In this document: positions 5,532 through 11,850 of the stretch, in pieces | How the letters are laid out: every line of letters begins with the position of its first letter | How positions within the stretch are numbered: position 1 is the stretch's first letter | Assembly (NCBI GenBank): GCA_937901145.1 | Contig: CALCHE010000085.1 | Coordinates: forward strand, 1-11,850 | DNA from: an uncultured Clostridia bacterium | Lineage (GTDB): Bacteria; Bacillota; Clostridia; Oscillospirales; Acutalibacteraceae | DNA length: 11,850 nucleotides | Direction: 5' to 3' | The notes under the pieces: model-generated | Databases searched by the model: none | The model's input: the letters and a program-made list of their open reading frames with translations, nothing else | Told to the model about the DNA's origin: nothing | Program-made: the position numbers and the translations under genes

Positions 5532-7601
5532 ATGAACAACATCGACAAAAATTACGAAGCTCTGTTCACTCCCTGGAAAATCGGTAATGTTGAAATCAAA
5601 AACCGTATCGTAATGTGCCCTATGGGCGGTACATCTCTTTTCGGCTGGTTTGAACTGGGCGGCTGTCACTTCGATAAAGAGGCAGCAAAGCTTTTCCTCG
5701 AAAGAGCAAATAACAATGTAGGTCTTATCATCCCCGGTATCGCTCCTCTTCGTGACACCTTCTGGGGCAAATGGCTCTGGCAGAATCCTAAAATGTTCGA
5801 AGAACTCAAAGAGTTCATGGACGAAATACATAAAACAGGCGCCAAGCTTTTCGTTCAGCTCACTGCAGGTATGGGCAGAAGCTGGGCTATCACAGAGCTT
5901 GTAGCTCCCTTACATAAAAATAAGTTCACCCGTGCTCTCGTTAAACCTATCCTCGACACATCACACGAGCTTGCTTCTCCCTCTCCTCAGCGTTCACGCT
6001 GGGCTCACGACATCATCTGCCCCGAAATGACCAAAGAGCAGATTCACGAAATCATCGAAGCCTTCGCTAAAACCGCCAAGCTCTGCCGTGATGCAGGTGT
6101 AGACGGTGTAGAGGTTCACGCCGTTCACGAGGGTTACCTTCTCGACCAGTTCGCTATCGAATTCTTTAACAAGAGAACCGACGAATACGGCGGCTCCTTT
6201 GAAAACAGATACCGCTTCGCAGCAGAAGTAGTAAAGGCTATCAAAGAATCCTGCGGTGCAGATTATCCCGTATCTCTCCGTTACTCCGTAGAGTCAAAGA
6301 TGAAGGGCTTCTGCGAGGGTGCTATGCCCGGTGAGGACTACACAGAGGTAGGCCGTGCAATGCCCGAATCAGAAAGAGCTGCAAAGTATCTCCAGGATGC
6401 AGGCTACGATATGCTTAATGCTGACAACGGCACCTACGACTCCTGGTACTGGGCACATCCTCCCATGTATATGCCCCAGAACTGTAATCTTGACGACGTA
6501 GCGCACATCAAAGAATTCGTTGACATTCCCGTGGTATGTGCAGGCCGTATGGAGCCTGACGTAGCCGCCAAGGCTATCGGCGAAGGCAGAATCGACGGTG
6601 TAGGTGTAGCACGTCAGTTCCTCACCGACCCCGAATGGGTAACCAAGCTCATCGACGGCAGACTCGAGGAAATCAAGCCCTGTATCTGCTGTCACAGCGG
6701 CTGCTTCAACTTCTCCTCATCAAAGGGTCACGCAAACACTCAGGACCTTCTCGACACTATGGGTCTTGCCCGCTGCGCTCTTAACCCCGAAACCATGCAG
6801 TCAAAGAAATATAAGATAGTTCCTGCTAAAAAATCAAAGAAGGTCGCAATTATCGGCGGCGGTATCGGCGGTATGGAGGCTGCTATCGTATGCGCCAAGA
6901 GAGGTCACAAGGTTACTCTTTACGAAAAGACTGACAAATTAGGCGGTGTATTCATCGCAGCAGCTGCTCCCTCATTCAAGGAAAAGGACAGAGACCTTAT
7001 CAAATGGTACATCCGTGAGCTTTCCTGCCACGATATCGAAATAAAGATGAACACCGAAATCAAGGATATCTCTTCTCTCGGTGCTGACGAGGTTATCGTA
7101 GCTACAGGCTCCAAGGCAAGAAAGATTCCCGTCAAGGGTGCAGATACAGCCATCGAAGCTGTAGAATACCTCCTCGGTGAAAAGGAAGTAGGCGAAAAGG
7201 TTACCGTTATCGGTGGCGGTCTTACAGGCTGTGAAATCGCTTATGATCTTTACCTTCAGGGCAAAAAGCCCACCATCATCGAAATGCAGGATGACCTTAT
7301 CACCACACCCGGCATCTGTCTTGCCAACACATCCTTCCTTCGTGATTTCTTCAAAACCTATAATGTACCCGTACACCTTGAAACCTCAGTATGCGAAATC
7401 GCTGACGGCAAGGTAGTGGCAAAGGGTAAGGACGGAAACACCTTCGACATCGAAGCAGACAGCGTAATTATGTCCGTAGGTTACGTTCCCACTCCCGTAG
7501 CACCCAAAGCAAAGCACGTTCATGTTATCGGTGACGCTGCCAAAGTCGGCAACCTCCGTACCGTTATCTGGGGCGCATGGGATATCGCTATGAAAATTTA
7601 A
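5532..7601 (+). CDS. FMN/FAD/4Fe-4S ene-reductase (2,4-dienoyl-CoA / 2-enoate reductase type)
   Basis: 689 residues, the usual size of this three-cofactor family. Residues 8-380 form an Old Yellow Enzyme TIM barrel for FMN: LFTPWKIGNVEIKNRIV (11-27), QLTAGMGR (109-116), VEVHAVHEGYLLDQF (193-207) with the active-site His/Tyr region, and NKRTDEYGGSFENR (213-226). Cys384, Cys387, Cys391 (CICCHSGC) and Cys415 (RCALNP) should hold a 4Fe-4S cluster. The C-terminal part has two dinucleotide folds, VAIIGGGIGGMEAA (438-451) for FAD and VTVIGGGLTGCEIA (557-570) for NAD(P)H, and the closing VIGDA (665-669). Such enzymes pass electrons from NAD(P)H through FAD and Fe-S to FMN to reduce an activated C=C bond. 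The start is set at ATG 5532 with AAAGGA upstream; an upstream extension of the frame precedes the promoter. First of three operon genes; C-ending, biased codons suggest high expression. Substrate unknown; the bile-acid enzymes BaiCD/BaiH are relatives, but no other bai gene is near. Confidence 0.9.
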   Translation: MNNIDKNYEALFTPWKIGNVEIKNRIVMCPMGGTSLFGWFELGGCHFDKEAAKLFLERANNNVGLIIPGIAPLRDTFWGKWLWQNPKMFEELKEFMDEIHKTGAKLFVQLTAGMGRSWAITELVAPLHKNKFTRALVKPILDTSHELASPSPQRSRWAHDIICPEMTKEQIHEIIEAFAKTAKLCRDAGVDGVEVHAVHEGYLLDQFAIEFFNKRTDEYGGSFENRYRFAAEVVKAIKESCGADYPVSLRYSVESKMKGFCEGAMPGEDYTEVGRAMPESERAAKYLQDAGYDMLNADNGTYDSWYWAHPPMYMPQNCNLDDVAHIKEFVDIPVVCAGRMEPDVAAKAIGEGRIDGVGVARQFLTDPEWVTKLIDGRLEEIKPCICCHSGCFNFSSSKGHANTQDLLDTMGLARCALNPETMQSKKYKIVPAKKSKKVAIIGGGIGGMEAAIVCAKRGHKVTLYEKTDKLGGVFIAAAAPSFKEKDRDLIKWYIRELSCHDIEIKMNTEIKDISSLGADEVIVATGSKARKIPVKGADTAIEAVEYLLGEKEVGEKVTVIGGGLTGCEIAYDLYLQGKKPTIIEMQDDLITTPGICLANTSFLRDFFKTYNVPVHLETSVCEIADGKVVAKGKDGNTFDIEADSVIMSVGYVPTPVAPKAKHVHVIGDAAKVGNLRTVIWGAWDIAMKI

Positions 7602-7619
7602 GTAAAGGAGAATAAAACT

Positions 7620-8897
7620 ATGATTCTTACACAGCAGCAGCAGGAAATACTTGACGGCTCAAAGGGCGAAGTTATGGCGAAGGTTATGAAAACCCTCGTT
7701 ATGTACGGTGAAGCCTTCGGTGCCGAAAAATTAGTACCCATCACCTCTGACTATAACCACCTGGTTACATCCTTCGGTCTTAAGGTAATGTCTCCCGTTT
7801 ACGACCTTATGCAGACCATTCTCGATGCAGGCGTTATTTCAGGCCAGAAATTCTCCGTTGACCCCCGTCCTATCGATAAAAAGGTTCCCGCAAACTTCCT
7901 TCAGAACCTTATTTTCAATAAATTTATGTACACAAAGCAGAGCTTCTATGAGGATCAGCTTCAGAAGCTCGGCCTTCTCAATAATGATGCCTTCACCTGC
8001 ACCTGCTATATGGACGAGGTAGGAAATAAACCCAAAAAGGGTGATGTTCTCTCCTGGGCAGAGTCCAGCGCTGTAGTTTACGCTAACTCAGTTCTCGGTG
8101 CCAGATGTAACCGTAACTCAGGTATCATCGACATCATGGGCTCTATCGTAGGCTATGTTCCCTATTTCGGTCTTCTTACCGATGAGGGCAGAAAAGCCAC
8201 ATGGGTAATCAAGGTTCAGACTGAAAAGAAGCCCGAGGCTCAGCTTTTAGGCTCGGCTATCGGTATGAAGGTTATGGAGGATGTTCCCTATGTAGTCGGC
8301 CTCGACAAATGGATCGGCACAGAGCTTAACGACTCCGCCTGCGCATACCTTAAGGACTTCGGTGCAGCCACAGCATCAAACGGTGCAGTAGGTCTTTACC
8401 ACATCGAAAACCTCACTCCCGAAGCAGTGGAAATGGGTGAAAAGCTCATCGCTGAGGGTGCTAAGGAATACATCATCGACGATGCAGAGCTGGAAAGAGT
8501 ACAGAAAAACTATCCCGTTATCTGGAAAAAGCCTGACGCTGCTCCCAAGCTTTGCTTCATCGGCTGTCCTCACCTTTCACTCCAGCAGCTTAAGGACTGG
8601 ACAGATAATATAGAAAGCGAGCTTAAGAGAAAGGGCAACGTAAAGGTAGGTGTTCCCACCGTTCTCACTGCAGCTCCCAAGGTTCTCGAAGCCTTCGAAA
8701 AGACTCCCTATTATGCACGTCTGCGCGCTACAGGTGTTATCATCTCCTACATCTGTCCTCTTATGTATATGAACAATCCTCTCTGTAAGAAGATGCCCGT
8801 AATTACCTGCTCAAACAAGCTCCGTACTTACACCACAGCCAAATTCTACAAAGAATCAGAGATCTTATCAATAATTACAGACGGAGGTAAAAAATAA
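7620..8897 (+). CDS. Aconitase X-family dehydratase, large (catalytic) subunit
   Basis: 425 residues. The sequence fits the aconitase X catalytic domain (DUF521): N-terminal LTQQQQEILDGSKGEVMAKVM (3-23, family pattern LT-x-E-x-x-x-L-x-G-x-x-G), then GAEKLVPITSDYNH (34-47), FTCTCYMDE (125-133), AESSAVVYANSVLGARCNR (147-165) and IGCPHLSLQQL (314-324), plus C-terminal Cys379 and Cys397 with NKLRTYT (399-405). The Cys residues at 127, 129, 163, 316, 379 and 397 are candidates for Fe-S cluster ligands. Characterised relatives dehydrate cis-3-hydroxy-L-proline (bacteria) or mevalonate 5-phosphate (archaea); neither substrate is supported by the neighbours. AAAGGAG precedes the ATG by 9 bases, and the gene begins 18 bases after the ene-reductase stop. 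It shares its last base with the start codon of the small subunit (TAATG). Pairing with an ene-reductase suggests that the product is an enoate to be reduced; this is inference. Confidence 0.88.
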   Translation: MILTQQQQEILDGSKGEVMAKVMKTLVMYGEAFGAEKLVPITSDYNHLVTSFGLKVMSPVYDLMQTILDAGVISGQKFSVDPRPIDKKVPANFLQNLIFNKFMYTKQSFYEDQLQKLGLLNNDAFTCTCYMDEVGNKPKKGDVLSWAESSAVVYANSVLGARCNRNSGIIDIMGSIVGYVPYFGLLTDEGRKATWVIKVQTEKKPEAQLLGSAIGMKVMEDVPYVVGLDKWIGTELNDSACAYLKDFGAATASNGAVGLYHIENLTPEAVEMGEKLIAEGAKEYIIDDAELERVQKNYPVIWKKPDAAPKLCFIGCPHLSLQQLKDWTDNIESELKRKGNVKVGVPTVLTAAPKVLEAFEKTPYYARLRATGVIISYICPLMYMNNPLCKKMPVITCSNKLRTYTTAKFYKESEILSIITDGGKK

Positions 8898-9340
8898 TGA
8901 AACAGTTTAAAGGCAGAGTTGTAACTCCCGGTACTGTAACAGCAGAAGCAGTTGTTACCAAAAGCGGCTTCAATACCCTCGCATCCTTCCAGAACGCTCT
9001 CCAGTTCGGTGACAAGGAAGTAAAATGCGGCGACCAGAATAATGCTGACTTATACGGCAAATCTCTTCTGAATAAGGCTCTTTGCCTTCCTCAGACTATC
9101 GGCTCCACCACCGGCGGTCTCGTTCTCTACTGTGCCTGTGCACTCCGGAAAAACCCCGCCTGTATGCTCTTCTCTCAGCCCATCGACTCCCTTGCAGCAG
9201 CAGGTGCAGTTCTGGCTGACGTATGGGTTGACGGTGTGACGATGCCCGTTATCGACTCTCTCGGTGATGAATTCCTCGACTATGTAAAGGACGGAATGAG
9301 TGTTACTGTCAAAGAAGACGGTATCGTAGAGGTCGGCTGA
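8897..9340 (+). CDS. Aconitase X-family dehydratase, small (swivel) subunit
   Basis: 147 residues of the DUF126/aconitase X swivel-domain family. Visible elements: an opening FKGRVVTPGTVTAEAVV (4-20) matching the family's G-R-x-x-x-x-G-x-x-x-G/A-x-A-x-V start, LPQTIGSTTGGLVLYCA (64-80) in place of the usual GRGSS-type loop, and FSQPIDSLAAAGAVLADVWVDG (92-113). The small domain closes over the active site of the large subunit, as the swivelling domain does in aconitase. The ATG overlaps the large-subunit stop by one base, and GGAGG lies in the last codons of that gene, so translation is coupled and subunits would be made in equal amounts. Odd point: the family's D-x-x-HPL-x-G stretch reads NNADLYGKSL (48-57), and GRGSS becomes TIGST, suggesting a changed substrate pocket. 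The operon ends here at a strong terminator. Confidence 0.85.
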   Translation: MKQFKGRVVTPGTVTAEAVVTKSGFNTLASFQNALQFGDKEVKCGDQNNADLYGKSLLNKALCLPQTIGSTTGGLVLYCACALRKNPACMLFSQPIDSLAAAGAVLADVWVDGVTMPVIDSLGDEFLDYVKDGMSVTVKEDGIVEVG

Positions 9341-9359
9341 TTAATCAACTGAATAAATG

Positions 9360-9391
9360 AGGCAGGATGCGTAGTCCTGCCTTATTTTTTT
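9360..9391 (+). terminator. Rho-independent terminator of the ene-reductase/aconitase X operon
   Basis: AGGCAGGA (9360-9367) pairs perfectly with TCCTGCCT (9375-9382) around a 7-base loop, followed by TATTTTTTT to 9391. It stands 19 bases past the small-subunit stop. Confidence 0.92.
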
Positions 9392-9411
9392 GCGTCACTG
9401 TATCTTTTCTC

Positions 9412-9440
9412 TTGTCTTACCCTGAATTCTGTGTTAAAAT
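9412..9440 (+). promoter_or_regulatory. Sigma-A promoter of the alpha/beta hydrolase gene
   Basis: TTGTCT (9412-9417), 17 bases, TAAAAT (9435-9440) with TGT directly before the -10 (extended). The leader to ATG 9473 is about 25 bases and holds AAGGAGG with 6 bases of spacing. Confidence 0.7.
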
Positions 9441-9472
9441 AAAAATCAGATACGATACAAAGGAGGATTTTT

Positions 9473-10456
9473 ATGCTTGACTTTTTAGATAAATTCGACG
9501 ATGTGCAGATAATCGACGAAAGCAACTATTTCTCTGTTATGACGGAAAAGGTTGAGCCCTATCTTGCTTCTAAAAGAAATGACGGCACCTTCCTTTCCGC
9601 TGACGGACTTACTCTGCACTACGAACAGTACGACAAAAAGCTTTCACGGGGTACCGTAGTTATCCTTCACGGCTTTACCGAATCTGCAGAAAAATTTCGC
9701 GAAATGACCTACTATTTCCGTAAAGCGGGCTACTCTGTTTTCGTTCCCGACCTGCGCGGTCACGGAAAGTCCGAGCACAGAAGCGGTAAAACCGAAAGAG
9801 TGGAAACGGATAATTTCGACCTTTACAGAGAAGATCTGGAAATATTTATGGATAAGGTGGTACGCCCTTCTGCAGGAGACAAAAAAATTTACTTCTACAC
9901 CCATTCTCTGGGAAGCACCGTCGCCCTGCTCTATATGATAAAAAATCCCTATGCCGTTCACAAGGCTGTCCTTTCCTCGCCCATGATATGCGGTAATATG
10001 GGAATGCCTGTAGCTGTGGCAGGCACTGCAGCGAAGCTTATCTGTCTTTTCGGCGGAAAAAATATCTCCGCACCGGGCAGATGCGTTTTCAATAAGAAAC
10101 AGACGGCTGAAAGCAGCGACGCTTCCTCTCAGGCAAGATTTGACTACTACCACAGCAAAAGAAAAAGAGAGCCTCTTTATCAGACGAGCGGACCTTCCTT
10201 CGGCTGGGTAAAGGCGTCTCTGATGGCAAAAGATAAAATTCTTTCACCTCAGAGCATCAGAATGCTCAAAACCAAACTTCTCATTTTCAAACCCGAAGAA
10301 GACAAACAGCTTCTGGGCGAATATACGGATAAATTCGCCTCTATGGCAAGAATAAAGGTTAAAAATGTGAAAAACTCCCGCCACGAAATCTTTATGAGCG
10401 GTAACGAGACTCTCAGATGGTATTTCGATGAAATTATCGGCTTTTTCAGAGACTGA
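9473..10456 (+). CDS. Alpha/beta hydrolase, monoacylglycerol lipase / serine aminopeptidase S33 type
   Basis: 327 residues, no signal peptide or membrane segment, so probably cytoplasmic. Fold markers: VVILHGFTES (62-71) with the oxyanion-hole HGF, VPDLRGHGKS (91-100), nucleophile Ser145 in YTHSLGS (142-148), an acid near Asp277 (FKPEEDKQLL) and His304 (NSRHEIF). These give a complete Ser-Asp-His triad in the usual order. The PDLRGHGKS loop and overall length match lysophospholipase/monoacylglycerol lipase-like (PldB, Hydrolase_4) enzymes, which cleave carboxylic esters of glycerol or other small alcohols. The nucleophile elbow is T-H-S-L-G rather than G-H-S-x-G. The start is supported by AAGGAGG. 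It is separated from the upstream operon by a terminator and has its own promoter, so it need not share that pathway; its codon use is also less biased than that of its neighbours. Confidence 0.88.
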   Translation: MLDFLDKFDDVQIIDESNYFSVMTEKVEPYLASKRNDGTFLSADGLTLHYEQYDKKLSRGTVVILHGFTESAEKFREMTYYFRKAGYSVFVPDLRGHGKSEHRSGKTERVETDNFDLYREDLEIFMDKVVRPSAGDKKIYFYTHSLGSTVALLYMIKNPYAVHKAVLSSPMICGNMGMPVAVAGTAAKLICLFGGKNISAPGRCVFNKKQTAESSDASSQARFDYYHSKRKREPLYQTSGPSFGWVKASLMAKDKILSPQSIRMLKTKLLIFKPEEDKQLLGEYTDKFASMARIKVKNVKNSRHEIFMSGNETLRWYFDEIIGFFRD

Positions 10457-10461
10457 TTATC

Positions 10462-10490
10462 TTGCAAATAAGAATAAATAGTGATAAAAT
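10462..10490 (+). promoter_or_regulatory. Sigma-A promoter of the ketopantoate-reductase-like gene
   Basis: TTGCAA (10462-10467), 17 bases, TAAAAT (10485-10490) with TGA before it as an extended -10. It begins 6 bases after the hydrolase stop, and no terminator is visible between the genes, so the next gene may also be read from the hydrolase promoter. Confidence 0.65.
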
Positions 10491-10522
10491 AAGTTGAAAT
10501 CAAAACAAACGGAGGATCTACT

Positions 10523-11542
10523 ATGGCAAAGTATGCAATTTACGGTGCAGGCTCACTCGGTACTGTTTTAGGTGCCTACATAACCAAAAACGGTGGTGAA
10601 GTTGACCTTATAAACAGAAACAAGCAGCACGTGGCCATCCTTAATGAAAAGGGCGCAAAAATTACAGGTACAGTGGAAATGACCGTACCCGTAAAGGCTA
10701 TCACCCCCGATCAGATGGAAGGCAGATACGACGTTATCGTTCTTCTCACCAAACAGCTTTTCAATAAAGAGGTCGTTACCTTCCTTAAGGACTATCTTTC
10801 CGATAAAGGCGTAATCGTAACCTTACAGAACGGTATTCCCGAGCCCGGTATCGCAGAAATCATCGGTGAAAACCGTACAATGGGCTGTGCAGTAGAATGG
10901 GGTGCAGCACTCATCGAGCCCGGTGTATGCGAGCTTACCAGTGAACCCGACAGTCTTTCCTTCCATATGGGTAAAATGAAGGGTATCACCGACGAGCAGT
11001 TCAGGGAGGTAAAGAACCTTCTGGAGCTTATGTGTCCCGTACACGAAGAGCCCAACCTTATGGGTGCACGCTGGTCAAAGCTCCTCATCAATGCCACCTT
11101 CTCAGGTCTCGGTACAGTAGTAGGCGGTGTTTTCGGTGATGTCTCCGAGGATAAATACGGCAAGCAGGTAGCTATCCGCTGTATGAAGGAATGCATCGAT
11201 GTTGGCCACGCCGCTGGAGTGGAATTCGCTCCCGTTCAGGGCAAAAACATCGTAGGTCTGTTCTACTATAAGGGTGCATTAAAGAGAGCCTTCGGCACTC
11301 TCCTTCTTCCCATCGCTATGAAAAAGCACAGACTTATCGAACCCTCTATGCTTCAGGACCTTAAAAAGGGCAAACCCTGTGAAATCGACGCCATCAACGG
11401 TGTGGTATGCGAATTCGGTAAAAAATACGGTGTAAAAACTCCCGTAAATGACCGTATAGTCGAAATCATAAAGAAAATCCAGGCAGGAGAAATGAAGGCT
11501 GATAAGGTTAACTACAAACTTTTCAGCGACCTGGTAAAATAA
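10523..11542 (+). CDS. Ketopantoate reductase-like NAD(P)-dependent dehydrogenase (PanE/ApbA family)
   Basis: 339 residues, longer than the roughly 300 of E. coli PanE. The N-terminal Rossmann fold has GAGSLG (8-13), a later LLTKQ (74-78) and TLQNGI (100-105). The C-terminal helical domain has RWSKLLINATFSG (183-195), with Lys186 matching the catalytic lysine, and EPSMLQDLKKGKPCEIDAIN (273-292), with Ser275 and Glu287 spaced as in E. coli (Ser244, Glu256). Family members reduce a 2-keto acid to a 2-hydroxy acid with NADPH, classically ketopantoate to pantoate for coenzyme A. Of the two Asn after the lysine, the first is kept (Asn190) but the second is Ser194, so substrate choice may differ. 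No panB or panC is nearby, which argues against a routine pantothenate role. GGAGG lies 7 bases before the ATG. Codon bias resembles that of the ene-reductase/aconitase X genes, hinting at co-expression at high level. Confidence 0.85.
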   Translation: MAKYAIYGAGSLGTVLGAYITKNGGEVDLINRNKQHVAILNEKGAKITGTVEMTVPVKAITPDQMEGRYDVIVLLTKQLFNKEVVTFLKDYLSDKGVIVTLQNGIPEPGIAEIIGENRTMGCAVEWGAALIEPGVCELTSEPDSLSFHMGKMKGITDEQFREVKNLLELMCPVHEEPNLMGARWSKLLINATFSGLGTVVGGVFGDVSEDKYGKQVAIRCMKECIDVGHAAGVEFAPVQGKNIVGLFYYKGALKRAFGTLLLPIAMKKHRLIEPSMLQDLKKGKPCEIDAINGVVCEFGKKYGVKTPVNDRIVEIIKKIQAGEMKADKVNYKLFSDLVK

Positions 11543-11673
11543 ACTGTAAAGCCGCCGAGCAGGAAAGCAGTGAGGGTGTCTTCTGGCGTGACCGTTTACG
11601 CAGTGAGCTCGGTAAATAATGCTTCCGGAAGGCAGAGTATCCAAAGCCTTTAATAAACAAAAAAGCTATGATA
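11543..11673 (+). other. Possible structured 3' UTR or small RNA region
   Basis: Non-coding DNA between the dehydrogenase stop and a terminator. An outer stem CCGAGC/GCTCGG (11555-11560 with 11607-11612) encloses an inner stem CTGGCGT/ACGCAG (11584-11590 with 11599-11604 approximately). GCAGTGAG occurs twice (11567-11574 and 11600-11607), and a perfect palindrome CTTCCGGAAG follows (11622-11631). No known riboswitch class was recognised. A folded 3' UTR, a small RNA ending at the next terminator, or chance are all open. Confidence 0.3.
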
Positions 11674-11720
11674 AAAACCATTGTACAAGCTGATGTTACA
11701 GCCCATACAATGGTTTTTTT
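11674..11720. terminator. Strong, probably bidirectional stem-loop terminator
   Basis: AAAACCATTGTA (11674-11685) pairs perfectly with TACAATGGTTTT (11706-11717). The loop itself holds a GCTG/CAGC stem, and seven T follow on the plus strand (11714-11720). The opposite strand also ends in a T-run, so it could stop transcripts from both sides. It is the first terminator after the dehydrogenase gene, 130 bases downstream. Confidence 0.8.
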
Positions 11721-11850
11721 ACGTGTTTAAGTTTCAGAAGCTTTAAACAATAAAAAATAATATAAACATTCCTGTAAACCCTAAGCCTTATCGGCTGTCT
11801 GCACACCTGCCACGGTGTGCCCCTTATGAGGTACTGCTGTTTTGCGCTAC
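11721..11850. other. Unassigned right edge with hairpins
   Basis: No gene was recognised. There is a perfect 7-bp hairpin GCACACC-tgccac-GGTGTGC (11801-11820) without a T-tail, and a weaker GTTTAA/TTAAAC repeat around 11727-11748. It could be the leader or tail of a gene beyond the window; nothing decides which. Confidence 0.3.

Noticed and set aside
5532..7601. Bile-acid 7-dehydroxylation gene (baiCD/baiH)
   Set aside because: Only the general reductase family is shared; no other bai gene is present and the neighbours are aconitase X subunits.
9644..10153. 169-codon minus-strand open frame
   Set aside because: Antisense shadow of the alpha/beta hydrolase, whose catalytic motifs are intact.
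11543..11660. T-box, cobalamin or other known riboswitch
   Set aside because: GAGGGTG...GACCG looked T-box-like at first, but the conserved core is absent and no gene follows downstream in the window.

Overview
The window looks like a chromosomal segment from a Gram-positive anaerobe of the class Clostridia, probably a gut-type Oscillospirales or Ruminococcus relative. The reasons are moderate GC, strong AGGAGG-type ribosome binding sites, sigma-A promoters with 17-bp spacers and mostly TGn-extended -10 boxes, oxygen-sensitive Fe-S/flavin enzymes, and a dlt-like cell-envelope operon. The taxonomic call is inference; no rRNA or marker gene is present. No tRNA, rRNA, CRISPR array or insertion sequence was found.

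Left part (1-3658, minus strand): a tightly packed operon read right to left. It encodes an amino-acid adenylating enzyme (DltA-like), a two-part GNAT protein, a small acyl carrier protein (DltC-like) and an MBOAT membrane acyltransferase (DltB-like) cut by the window edge. The logic is that of D-alanylation of teichoic acid: activate an amino acid, load it on the carrier, pass it across the membrane. Two things depart from textbook dltABCD: a GNAT gene sits between adenylase and carrier, and the FCGE motif of DltA reads FSGE here. The operon has a clear promoter at 3710-3738. A hairpin and an oddly spaced ribosome binding site lie before the MBOAT gene.

Middle (3659-5104): a divergent intergenic region with back-to-back promoters, then a predicted exported six-hairpin (alpha/alpha toroid) glycosidase-like gene. 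It is interrupted by one apparent single-base deletion near 4749 and ends in a good terminator. About 330 bases without a credible gene follow.

Right part (5436-11542, plus strand): a consensus TTGACA-N17-TATAAT promoter drives a three-gene operon. It encodes a 689-residue FMN/FAD/4Fe-4S ene-reductase of the 2,4-dienoyl-CoA/2-enoate reductase type, then the large and small subunits of an aconitase X-family dehydratase, and ends at a strong terminator. Two more genes follow, each with its own promoter: an alpha/beta hydrolase of the monoacylglycerol-lipase type and a ketopantoate-reductase-like dehydrogenase. A plausible but unproven reading is that aconitase X dehydrates a hydroxy-acid to an enoate that the flavoenzyme then reduces, with the hydrolase and NAD(P) dehydrogenase supplying or modifying substrate. 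This dehydratase plus ene-reductase pairing is the best candidate for an undescribed pathway here.

Right edge (11543-11850): non-coding, with a possible structured 3' UTR or small RNA, a strong stem-loop/T-run terminator and further hairpins.
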